From Hypericum androsaemum (taxonomy: Eukaryota > Streptophyta > Magnoliopsida > Malpighiales > Hypericaceae), in the NCBI GenBank assembly GCA_963995505.1, contig OZ023182.1, positions 8,796,707 through 8,860,706 on the forward strand: a stretch of DNA of 64,000 bases, written 5' to 3'. The notes beneath the pieces are model-generated. The model had not been told where the DNA came from. It saw only the letters and a program-made list of their open reading frames with translations, and did no database searches. The position numbers and the translations under genes were made by a program. Positions 44,579 to 54,677 of the stretch are shown here, in pieces; the first letter of the stretch is position 1; each line of letters begins with the position of its first letter.

Positions 44579-45069
44579 TGTTGAGAAACAATAATAGGCC
44601 AGCAATCACAAAGAACGAAATCGAAACGAAGAACACAAGCGATTTGGTCACCAAGTTCGACCAGAATGTCTACGTCTAGGGGCGTGCCAATCCAGGATCT
44701 TTCCACTAGGTTTCTTGTGCGTCACTGTACTTTTTTTCACCCATTACAATGAATATTACATGAGTTTATATATGAGAGCAACCCTAGAAAGATTGGGGAT
44801 CACGAAACAAACAAAACAAAAAATAAAATTAAGCCTGCCCAGGCGAACTGGCGATCGCCAGTTAACTAGTGATCGCCAGTTGCACGTTTCTCATATTCTC
44901 TGTAACTCCCTCCTTGCGATCGCCAATGCACTTGCGACCGCAAGTGCTCCTGATTCTTCACAACGACGCCTTGAACTTGCAGGGGCCCCTTGGCAAGTAC
45001 GGGTACTCACACTTGATCTTCACTCGATCATCCAATGCCTTGAGCACCTTTCAGGCTCCATAACCCAAC
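44579..45069 (-). mobile_element. Probable solo LTR
   Basis: A 491-bp block runs from tgttgagaaaca to acccaaca, with LTR-type ends on both strands and no internal retrotransposon sequence. Flanking 5-mers actac and aatac match at four of five bases, a weak target duplication. It includes palindromic gcgatcgc-type phrases (44858-44945). It probably arose by recombination between two LTRs. Orientation is inferred from similarity of its left part to the antisense block at 25197. Confidence 0.6.
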
Positions 45070-46610
45070 AAATACAATCCATTGTTTTGCTATTCACATC
45101 ACTCGCCTTCACAATGACTACTTGAGATTGGTCGATAACATATCAACTTTTTTTTAGAAGTGATAACACAGTTACAATCGATGAAAAAATATTGTGACCG
45201 TTATACGTCTTATTCAAATTTTGATTAGTCGATCTAATAAATAATTAGATTGACAAAAAAAGTAGTTTCATGATTTAACTTTCCCTATATGCAAAAGAAT
45301 GGATGATAAGGTCATGAAGAGAAAAAATAATTGAGCAAATGATGGCGGAGACGTTAAAGAATTAATAAGAAATCAAAGAGCAGGAATTGGCGGGCAGCTT
45401 AATTAGTTAGGCATCGCCTTTACTTTAGTCCAAACATTTGGCTTTGCCTACATTTCGAGGCTCAATTATTTATATCAAAGCAAACAATAATTTATGACTT
45501 GTGCACCGTTCTTTCCTGTATGTGGGTTTCTTTTTGCCAGTGGATTGGCACAATATGCCAAATTAGTGGGTAATTTTCATCATGACAAGAATCCTAGGGT
45601 TCTTCTTGTTATGATTTGATATTGTCACAGATTACAATAGCTACACACCAAAAAAGTGAATGCAACTATCCATATGGAATCTTAACACACGATCATACAA
45701 AAACATGCAATACATTTTTTTATAATTCATGCAGAATAATTGTAATACCTAAGTGATTGTATCCACAGACCAACATGTATATTTTACAGCGTATATTATC
45801 CTCATTCATACAGGTGTGGGATCGGTTCGTTGATGTCTCCCTTCACCTAGAATGTTTGTCGGAGTCGCTCATTGTCCGTGCATTCTCACATCGGTGATTA
45901 CTCCTCGTCCTCTAGGCCTAGGGATCACATTTCCACCAGCTTCCACTTGGTTCGTCTCCGAATCACACCGCAATAATATATATCATGTTCTGATATCATT
46001 TGTAACGCACTCGCACACACCATGAAAATATCTCTGTGATATTTGCGAGAAAAAAGTGCACATTGATGACATAAATAGTACAATCAAAACAAGATATTAC
46101 ATTAACTCTATCTGGTATGTATGCAATGCCAAAATTCTAAACAGCTTTTTCTAAAGTTGTATCATGTACCTACAGTTGTATTGTGCACATGGTAGATGTT
46201 GATGTATGTTGTAAATCCCTCTTCACAGTCACACACTCCTCTCTTATAAGGAATTATAAGCAAATAACTTGATTTTATTCAAAGAAAATATCGTCTTGAA
46301 AAATAAATACCGTTGAAGAGTTTGCCTTAACCGAATTAGAAAATTTTCAAATTAAATTAATCAAGAAATGTAAAAATAACAGTAGATTCATACTATTTTA
46401 AAGGTGGGTTCAAATCTGGACCTTTCCCTAAACCCACTTAAAATAAAGGGACATAAATTCCATTCTTATCATAAAAGATACCTTCCTTAACAAAATGAAC
46501 CTATCTAAATCCCTTGCAAATTGTGATAAAATTAAAATATTCCTCGCCTAAGATCAATTCAAGACTTTACTATTACGAGATGCGTCACATTCGAATATTA
46601 ACGACAGATA
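45070..46610. other. Intergenic, with a possible LTR-end remnant
   Basis: No gene is seen. Near 45990-46010 the minus strand reads ttaca followed by aatgatatcagaaca, which resembles an LTR end plus a copia primer-binding site, so a decayed LTR may extend right from about 46003. Otherwise AT-rich and featureless. Confidence 0.35.
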
Positions 46611-46618
46611 CATAAAAG

Positions 46619-47093
46619 CAAGGTTTTCAAATACGACCAGGAGAGCGACCCGCTCTGGCCTCCGAGTCGTGTTTTAATTGGTCGGACCGGTTGAACTATC
46701 GGTCGGACCGGTACTTTTTTAATATATATATAATATATTTTTATTAATATTTTAATTACCCCTATCCCATTACCCTAACTTTTTCTTTCTTTTTTGACCC
46801 ACCATGATTTTGAAATCCTTAAAAAATAAGAAAATATTCGACCAAACATGATTTTTCTCTTTTTCTTAGGGTTTGGTCTTTTTTTGTCTTTTTTTTTGGT
46901 CAAAATATCCGACCAACCCTGATTTTTTGGTTCAACCTTTCGAACCGGAAATACGGGGTCAAAAAATCGGCCAAACTGCCCGGTCCGACTATTTTTTGGG
47001 TGGTTGGTAAAGTTCGCGATTTTCTGGCCAAACACGGTACGTTCTTCTGACCAAATCACAGTCCGACTGGTCGGATCGTATTTTAAAAACTGG
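46619..47093. mobile_element. hAT-type MITE
   Basis: The 475-bp element starts caaggttttcaaatacgacc and ends with an imperfect inverse (gatcgtattttaaaaactgg). A perfect 8-bp target duplication, cataaaag, sits at 46611-46618 and 47094-47101. The interior repeats ggtcggaccgg-type phrases and has no coding capacity. Its right target duplication overlaps the left one of the neighbouring MULE. Confidence 0.88.
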
Positions 47094-47104
47094 CATAAAA
47101 GTTT

Positions 47105-48167
47105 GGATAAATTGTTCTCAGGTCCCTAGAATTTACTCAAATCACTATTTTAGTCCCTACTGTTTCAAAATCAAAAGTTTGGTCCCTCTAGTTTGATTTT
47201 ATTGAACTCTAAGGTCCCTTGCTAAAGTCATCACTTGATTTATTTCAAAAATGACAAATATACCCTTTAATAAAAAATATATTCATTTTCCCGACCATCT
47301 TCTTCCATATTTTTCGGCAATTTCCCCGGAAAACATACCAATTAAATTCCCCAGAAAATACACCAATCTTCTTCCATGTTTTCCTCCCGTTTCCATTTTC
47401 CATTTGTAATCGGATGTCAATCAATTCAAGATAAGCACGGGAATTCACTTGATCAGCATTTTTGTTGGTTACAAGAGAAACCATTAATTCAAATACAGCC
47501 TACAATTCTTCGAGTTACAGAAACAAGGGATCTTCGTACCTTCATCTTCTCCCCACAACTCCCATTGACCACCGTAACCTCTTCTCTGTCCCCCGCCGCC
47601 GCTGGCCAGTTCCACGTCTCCGATTCCGATTAGGTTAGATAGGAGGAGGAGATTACGAGATGGGGGCGGGTCGGGTTCTTGACGGGGCGGTGGTCGATTT
47701 TGAGTGATTCTGTCTACCTCTGGTGGGTTAGACAGGAGGAGGAGATTACGAGATGGGGGCGACTCCACCGCGCGGTGGGAAGAGAAATGGGAAGAGACGG
47801 GGCGGTGGTGGATTTTGCGTGGTTCTTGACGCAGCTTGATTTAGGTTTCTATGATTTAGAGAAATAGGCAGAGAAGATGTATAAAGGTTGAATGGTGCGA
47901 TTTAGGTAGGTTGAATGTGTGATTTAGATGTTCGTAGTCGGTTTCGGTGTTAGTTTTGCCGGAGAAGATGACCCTCTCGCCAGAGCTAATTTTTATTTAA
48001 ATATAAAGGCATAATAGTCATTTTAAAGACAAAAAATAACATGACATCACTAAGGGACCTAAGAGTTCAATAAAAACAAACTAGAGGGACTAAACTTTCG
48101 ATTTTGAAACAGCAAGGACTAAAATAGCATTTTAAGCAAACTCCAAGGACCTGAAAATAATTTGCCC
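47105..48167. mobile_element. Mutator-like element upstream of the LFS-like gene
   Basis: A 1,063-bp element has long terminal inverted repeats of about 160-170 bp: ggataaattgttctcagg at the left, and the complement of cctgaaaataatttgccc at the right. Target duplications taaaagttt (47096-47104) and taaaaattt (48168-48176) agree at eight of nine bases. The interior is GC-richer, with a 35-bp direct repeat (about 47632 and 47727) and short ORFs I cannot assign; it could hold a captured fragment. It ends 66 bp before the ATG of the next gene. Confidence 0.87.
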
Positions 48168-48233
48168 TAAAAATTTTGTTCTATTTTGATTTGAATTTAA
48201 ATTAATCAAAATCCGAAATCATTTCGACAAGAA

Positions 48234-48770
48234 ATGGAACCAGAGCAACTTACTCCTGACCCAAGCCCTAGCCCGAACGGCAGATGGGAAGCCAAAGCAA
48301 CCGCCAAGCTCACGAGAGCCACGGCGGACGAGATATGGCCCCTCTACACCGACTTCTTCAACTTCCACAAGTGGTTCCCCACCCTCTCCGTCTGCTACGG
48401 GGCCCACGGCTCCAACGGCGAGCCCGGCTGCGTCCGCTACTGCCAGGGCTCATCCCTCCCCTCCGCCGGCGGCGGCAGCCACCCCTTTACCTGGTCAAAA
48501 GAGCGACTCCTCTTCGTCGACCATCCCGCCCGCCGCCTCTCCTACGAGATGGTAGACGGCAACGTCGGGTTCCGGTCGTACGTGGCGACGATTAGGGTTG
48601 CTCCGGCGGATGGTGGAGGCGGGGGGTCTGAGATTGAGTGGGCCTTCGGGGTTGAGCCGGTCGGTGGGCTGACGCTGGAGGGTTTGGTGGGGAAGTACCA
48701 GATGGGCCTAGAGATTACGGCCCGGAATATGGAGGATTCGCTTTATGGGCCGGGCCCAATTAAGGACTAG
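48234..48770 (+). CDS. Lachrymatory-factor-synthase-like, START/Bet v 1 fold
   Basis: An intact single-exon 178-codon gene of the polyketide cyclase/dehydrase (START-like, PYR/PYL-related) superfamily. Visible landmarks are the N-terminal GRWEAKATAKLTRATADEIWP, DFFNFHKWFPTLSVCYG, GEPGCVRYCQG, a SKERLLFVDHPARRLSYEM strand pair, and a C-terminal helix GLVGKYQMGLEITARNMED. Onion LFS isomerises 1-propenylsulfenic acid; outside Allium these homologues have no established substrate, so only the fold and a small-molecule-binding role are supported. A MULE and its target duplication lie immediately upstream, so core promoter or 5' UTR sequence is probably transposon-derived. A frameshifted second copy lies 1.1 kb downstream. 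Confidence 0.9.
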   Translation: MEPEQLTPDPSPSPNGRWEAKATAKLTRATADEIWPLYTDFFNFHKWFPTLSVCYGAHGSNGEPGCVRYCQGSSLPSAGGGSHPFTWSKERLLFVDHPARRLSYEMVDGNVGFRSYVATIRVAPADGGGGGSEIEWAFGVEPVGGLTLEGLVGKYQMGLEITARNMEDSLYGPGPIKD

Positions 48771-49860
48771 ACTATCTTCTTTTGCTTTTCTTGTCCTTGG
48801 TTTATTATCCTTTCGAGATTAATAATACTTCTTTTTTAATTGGGTACCTGGCCTTTGTTTTTTTAGGTTGAAATTACCTATTAATTAATTTAAATTCGAG
48901 GCTATAGAATTTTTAATGGTCGTTAACCTTTTTTCTGTTTATATTGTTCGATATTTGAATACTCACTAAACTAACTAATTCTAATCAAACTGGTATGATT
49001 TTTTAAAGACGGTAAAATTAGTATTGTTACGTTACTAAGAGGTTAAAGTCAAGATTTTTATTTATTGGTGCAAAGGTCTGGGTGTTTTATTACTTTACGT
49101 GAGACAAATATTTGACCGATATGTTATTAAGCTGATAGCCGTAATATAATATCTTTTTTTTTCAGAATTATAGTAATATAATATCTTGATGGACGACGAT
49201 AAATAAGGCGGTCCAAGGACAATTTTATAGGATAATCAGATTGTCCCTAACAAAATGCCACAATATCTGGGATTCTGTTTGTCTCCTCCTTTCTATATAA
49301 ATTTCTGGACAGATCCCCTGATATATATATATAAATATATATATATGCCCCTGTCTCAAAATCAGTACAAGAAAGAAAAGATGACACCAGGGCCCCTTTT
49401 TTTACACCAAGAATTATAAGTTGTCACAATTTGAATTCGTAACTTCTATCGAATTTTCTTATAAACTAAATACTCTTTGGCAACACCAGACCACATGAAC
49501 TCCATTCCAAGTGGCAAGAGACTTATAAAAAAATGTCAATAGAAGTTTTATCAATATAAAAAATACTACTTAGAAAGTCATACCTTAAAATAAGATCTTA
49601 CGGTGCTCAATTATGAACTCATCAGAAAAAAGAAAAAGAAAGAGAGGACAACTCATTCGAGATAGAATCTTAAAACTTGTTCAACGCACCAGATCAGCCA
49701 TATGTAGGAATAGAAATGCGTATGCACCACCTAACGAATAGGTAACGGGTCGTTAGCCATTTTGCTGATATGCTAAGCTATCCCCTTCCTATAATACGCA
49801 CCCTCGCCTCAATGCATTTTTCTCTCTGACCCTTTTGCGTGAGTACTACCACTTTGAAGA
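48771..49860. other. Spacer between the two LFS-like copies
   Basis: AT-rich DNA with a short AT microsatellite (about 49321-49347). It presumably contains the 3' end of the first copy and the promoter of the second. No other feature was recognised. Confidence 0.45.
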
Positions 49861-50368
49861 ATGGCAGAGGCAACGGGTCCTGTATGGCAAGGCAAGGTCA
49901 CAGTAGAGCTGAAAGGAGCAACAGCTGAGCAGGTCTGGCCTTTCCTGGGGGACTTCTGCGGGTGGGTTCGACAAGCTGCATCCGGACACCGACATTTGTC
50001 GCTTGGTGGAAGGCGTGGCCGGCGAGCCAGGGCTGGTCCGCTACTGCGCTTGCACCAAGCCGGTGTCGCCAGACGGCGGTCCTACAATGGCCATGTGGGT
50101 CAAGGAGAAGCTTCTGGTGATGGACCCTGCCCAGAGGCTCCTGAGCTACCAGATTATAGACAACAACATGGGCTTCAAGCACTACGTAGGCACTATGAAG
50201 GTGCTGGCCATTGAGCAAGACGAAGGAAGCGAGTTCAAGAGCATGATCGAGTGGTCGTTTGTTGCTGATCCTATTGAAGGATGGACACTGCAGTCTTTCG
50301 AGGGGTATCTTAAGCAGTGTCTTCAGTTCATGGCTGGGAATATAGAGCATCATGTTTCATCTTGGTAA
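49861..50368 (+). pseudogene. Second LFS-like gene, frameshifted by a 4-bp duplication
   Basis: ATG 49861 opens MAEATGPVWQGKVTVELKGA and AEQVWPFLGDFCG, matching the family. At 49960-49967 the bases gggtgggt form a tandem duplicate of gggt; one copy too many shifts the frame. From 49967 the next frame continues the family sequence (FDKLHPDTDICRLVEG, GEPGLVRYCACTKP, MAMWVKEKLLVMDP, IIDNNMGFKHYVGTMK) to a normal end, NIEHHVSSW-TAA. No other damage was seen. It is therefore a recent pseudogene, an allele-specific lesion or a sequencing error. Sequence similarity to the first copy is moderate, so this is an old tandem paralogue. Confidence 0.85.
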
Positions 50369-50978
50369 TATTCGGGTTCCAGCCTCGTGAAAGATAACAA
50401 AGTTCTCCCAACTAAATTTTATTTGTGTTTTCCGACGTTTGTCTGATAATGTGCAAATGCAAACTCAAGACCATGTGAAGGAGGTTGCATGAGAAACTAA
50501 ATAATGATAGTTACATTTGATAATAGAACCGTTCATGCTTAGTAGCTAGATGCATGTTTCAAGCACTCCCTCCCATGACCGTATAAGGAGGAAAAAAAGG
50601 ACAGAAAAGAAGAAAACAATGATATAGGACGAATCCCGCCAACAATGTGACGAGACCCGACCACGTTTTAGTATTAGTATGGTCATACTGAGCTTTATCT
50701 GTGTATGGCTATTTCCCACCAATCTTCTTCTTCGAACAGCAAAGCAATGTAGGATTACCTCACTTCCGGAGTTCCGTTTACAGCAACGGGGGTCGCCTCG
50801 TGCAAGATTAGGAGCCATCGATCTCACCCAAGAGGGGGCATTCTTTCCTCATGGATGAGCTTGAAGCCATAAATACAAATTTCATTCACGAACCGTTACA
50901 AGAATGCAGATGAATTTTCTGCACACATTCCTACAACTGCAATATACCAGTACGCTGTCCTGTTTCAGCAAAGACAAG
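50369..50978. other. Convergent 3' region
   Basis: This lies between the 3' ends of the second LFS-like gene and the minus-strand lipase gene, probably 3' UTR on both sides. No further coding sequence is recognised. Confidence 0.5.
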
Positions 50979-53900
50979 CTACCAACTCCCGTAGATTTTT
51001 CCGCTCGAGGCATTTAGTCTCTTCTCCATCCAGCTTATAATGTCTTCGCCGACCTGTTCCTTTTCTGGTTCAAAGAGAAGGTCATGCAAAAAGCCATCGT
51101 AGAGCTTTATGTCTTTTATATTAGAAGCAGCTTCATTGTACAACTCTTGAGAAGCTAAAGGATCGGTCACTCTATCAGCAGTCCCATGCAGGACAAAGAA
51201 TGGTACTGTCACAGACTTGATTTTGCGCATCAAACGAGTGGATATGCGCAGTATCTCATGGCCTGTCCGAACCCTCATGGGCCCTGTATATACCAGTGGA
51301 TCGGAGTACTTTTCCAGAAGCGCTGCAGGATCTCTGGAAACCGGAATTCCTTTCTTGTTGGCTCCCTTGAATTGGAACCTGGGTGCAACCAGGGAGAAAA
51401 TAGGAGCCACCGCCTGCAACCAATATCGAGCAAAGACCATTACTATCTGATGGAAAAATATATAGTGGCAACTCCAAACTAGCATTGTGGTCCACGCAGA
51501 TAAATATATGATCCTCATGATTTACTAGAAATAGGTAAGAGAGAGGATACCCCGACGATGGGATGAGCTGGTTGAACACGCAAAGCAGGTGAAGTCAACA
51601 CAATACCCTCCAACATTGCTTCAACATGCGGAAGTAACGCAGCCTATTCGGAAAAAAAATCCATCAGACCAACACCAAAAAATCAAAAACGATGGGAACA
51701 TAGGGTGGGAAACAGACTGAAGAAAGCAGCCGTTTCTTGTCTCACTTTTACTACCACAGCTCCTCCAGTTGAGTGACCAAACAAGAAGCATGGAATCCCA
51801 GGGTTCTCTGACTTCAATTTTTCTAAAAAGGCAACCTGTTGCAGAAGAAAACATTAAATTTTCAACCAATCAACCTGGCATATTCAGTGATATGCTTGAA
51901 CTGTTAACTACAAACAAATCCAAGTCCTAAAATACTTGAGCCACCAGATGATGTCGTCACATTAAGTGTTTGAAAATAACACACTGGAATTATTTACCTT
52001 GTTCAAAATGCAAAATCCACTATGCTGAAATATGTTACTATTTGATAAACAAATAGAATTACAGGGTTGGACCCAAATGTGAAAAGGTAATGTAGCTCTA
52101 GAGAAAACAATTTCCGACCAGTTTGCTAAGCAGATTGGTTTCGTGGCTGGGCACCCAGAACCAAGCCGCTTTAGGAAGAAGATTCTTGACATTGACAAGC
52201 AGTTAGCATATTGTATTTTGTGGGGGAACGAAGGTAGCTTACAGTGTCTGCAACAACTTGGTCCAGTGAAGGAACATATCCATGCAATCCATCGCTTCCA
52301 CCATGACCTATGCAACCAAAGAAACAAGTACAACTAGGGTTAGCAACCTTGACATATGTAGACAACGAAAAAGGAAAGCATAAAACTAAAGCCACAAGCT
52401 TGTTATAATGAACCATCGGTCAGTAATTTGCAATTTGACATCCATTATTATCCACATTCAATCCAAATGCCAAACTGTGTAAGCTAAAGGCAGAGCAGTC
52501 TGATGACATAGTTTTTGACAAACATGAACCAACCTGTCCAGTCCATTGCATAGACACCAAAGTTGCATGAGATCAGTTGCTTTGCAAAATGAACATATCG
52601 TCCACTGAAAATCAAAACAGATGAAAACTAATAAGTATTTCCGCCATCTAATAACATCTAGTGAGAGAACTAGAGAATGGAAAACGTCATGTGCTCTAGG
52701 CAGCGTTCTCTTTTAATTCACACGACTCGCCGGCCAGGACGGAAAGATAAAAAGAGCACAAATATCAAAATGCAAAAGAATAGCAGCTTACCCATGCTCA
52801 TTGAGCCCGTGAATGATTATCAAAATCCCCCTGAAACAACAAGAAGCTGATGTGAGGAGAAAATAATGAATTATAAGAGCAGCAACCTATGTTGTCAATA
52901 GCAGATAGCGTCGCGTAGCGGCGACCCCCTAAAATGCTACAGCGGCATAGCGGATAGCGGGATGGTCGCTATTGCAAAGTCTAAAAATCAGTGCACAAAG
53001 TAAACATAAATACTTAAAAATAGAAAAATACACAAAGTTAAAGAGAACATCACACTTAATAATTATAATCAACTTTATCAAAATTAAAGAGACCAACATA
53101 CTTAATAATTATAGTCTAAAGCAACTTAATATTCAATTAACATCCCATCAAAATGACAATCAAGTTCTAAGAGATTAAAAGTAATATCTCAACAAAATGA
53201 CAATCATGCTTCTTCCTCTATCAACTAAGAACAATTTATTCCAACCAAGAACAACCAAGCAAATTACCAACGCAGCAAGTAAAAGTAACCCAAAAAGGGG
53301 GGAAAACACTTACCCAATACCCAAAACTTATGCAGCAACTAAAAAAGCACTTACCCAATACCCAAAACTTACTCCGCAACTAAAAAAGGAAAAAAATCAT
53401 TTGCCCAATATCCAAAACTTACGCAGCAACTAAAAGAAGGAAAAAAATCACTTACCCAATACCCAAAACTTACATGTGTCCTCATGAGTATAAACTAGGG
53501 CACGCATTTGAATTGGGTAATTTATTGAGGTGAGAAATTACACTAAATAAATAAACAGTTAAAAAATCAGGGACATTTAAGTAATTTCATGCAAAATTAG
53601 GATAGCGGCCGCTATTGTCAATAACGTTTAACAGCATCATATCGTAGCAGTAGGTATGCAAAACGCTACATAGCGCGCTATTGACAACATAGGCAGCAAC
53701 AGTATCAAACCCAAAATGTAACCGGAGCTAAATACTTGTGCTAAATCGTAGGTGAAACCACAATCTATTAACACAGCAAGGAAAGGAAGAAGCTAATCCC
53801 AGAATAGTTTTACACATTGAAACGTCTGGCGTTCCAGAACATTGCAAGAGACGTATACAAGTCCTCTTCTCCACTTGACATAGTTGAACATAATAACAAC

Positions 53901-54677
53901 AGAAGCGTGAAATGTACGCAAACGAACTATTCATATGATAGATATCAATATACACAGCTTCAGCTGGCATCCACTCCAAGATTTTTCCTCACTAATTCAA
54001 AAGATGTTCCAAAGTTTGGTCTTAAAGGAGCCCCGATATTCCACAGATCAAACAAACGGTTTCATATCATCGAATTCATGGAAAGACGGACGGAATAGCA
54101 TAATTCCACTACATCCTAATCGCAGAACAAAAAAGCTAACAACTTTTCTCTATACTCTTAACATTGAAATGATCAGTTATTAATCCGAAATGTGATTGAC
54201 AACGAGATTAAGAGCCCCATTCTCACCCTCGCACACATCTCCCTTTTACCTTTTGTTCGAAAATCCTCCCCCCACAAAAAAAAAACCCCCCACGGCCATA
54301 AAATCAATCAAAAAGCGGAGAAAAGGGAAAAACCTCATTTCTCCGGAGACCGGGAGCCACGACCGGTAAAAAAGCGCGTTCTTTTTGGCGCCGAAGAAGA
54401 GAGAGGTGTTCCACCGACACCACCCCGCGTCTTCGTCGCGGATCATGTCCACGCGCTCGGCGAGGGCGCGCCGGCGGATGGTGTCCTCCTCCTCCCGCCA
54501 CCGCCGCTTCTCGGCGGCCTCCGGAGAGAGGAGGGGGCGGCGCCGGGGGAGAAAGAAGAGGAGGAGCGAGACAAGAAACGTGTGGACGAGAACGAGCCAC
54601 GTCCTCAGGGCCTTGAGGATCGGGATGATCCGGTTGCTCGCGCCCGAGGTCAACGGCTCCATCTCCGCCGTTGACAT
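50979..54677 (-). CDS. Monoacylglycerol lipase-like alpha/beta hydrolase (MAGL)
   Basis: Seven coding exons (54334-54677, 52792-52830, 52534-52604, 52243-52307, 51746-51835, 51551-51643, 50979-51413) give 378 residues in continuous phase. The N-terminus has a hydrophobic helix (LVLVHTFLVSLLLFFLPRRR, about residues 27-46), suggesting membrane attachment. The hydrolase core shows HGLNEHGGRY, HGGSDGLHGYVPSLD, the nucleophile elbow GHSTGG (Ser195), HGTADRVTDP (Asp314) and DGFLHDLLFEPE (His344). It resembles the Arabidopsis At1g73480/At1g18360 group of monoacylglycerol lipases, which hydrolyse monoacylglycerol or related lipid esters. The ATG chosen gives the family start MEPLTSGASNRIIPI. Intron 1 (1.5 kb) contains a hAT element. 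Confidence 0.93.
52887..53692. mobile_element. hAT-type nonautonomous element in MAGL intron 1
   Basis: An 806-bp element has perfect 16-bp terminal inverted repeats (ctatgttgtcaatagc and its inverse) and a perfect 8-bp target duplication, gcagcaac (52879-52886 and 53693-53700). Subterminal tagcg phrases recur at both ends (gatagcg, gtagcgg, tagcgcg), like hAT transposase-binding repeats. It has no transposase. It lies within the first intron of the lipase gene and leaves both splice sites untouched. Confidence 0.9.
53309..53472. repeat. Four tandem copies of a 40-50 bp unit
   Basis: The phrase acttacccaatacccaaaact followed by acgcagcaactaaaa recurs about four times with spacer length changes of up to 12 bp. 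It sits inside the hAT element of the MAGL intron and may vary in copy number. Confidence 0.85.

Noticed and set aside
48234..54677. Metabolic gene cluster made of two LFS-like genes and a lipase
   Set aside because: Only two unrelated enzyme families, one a pseudogene, with no shared regulation visible; ordinary neighbours explain it.
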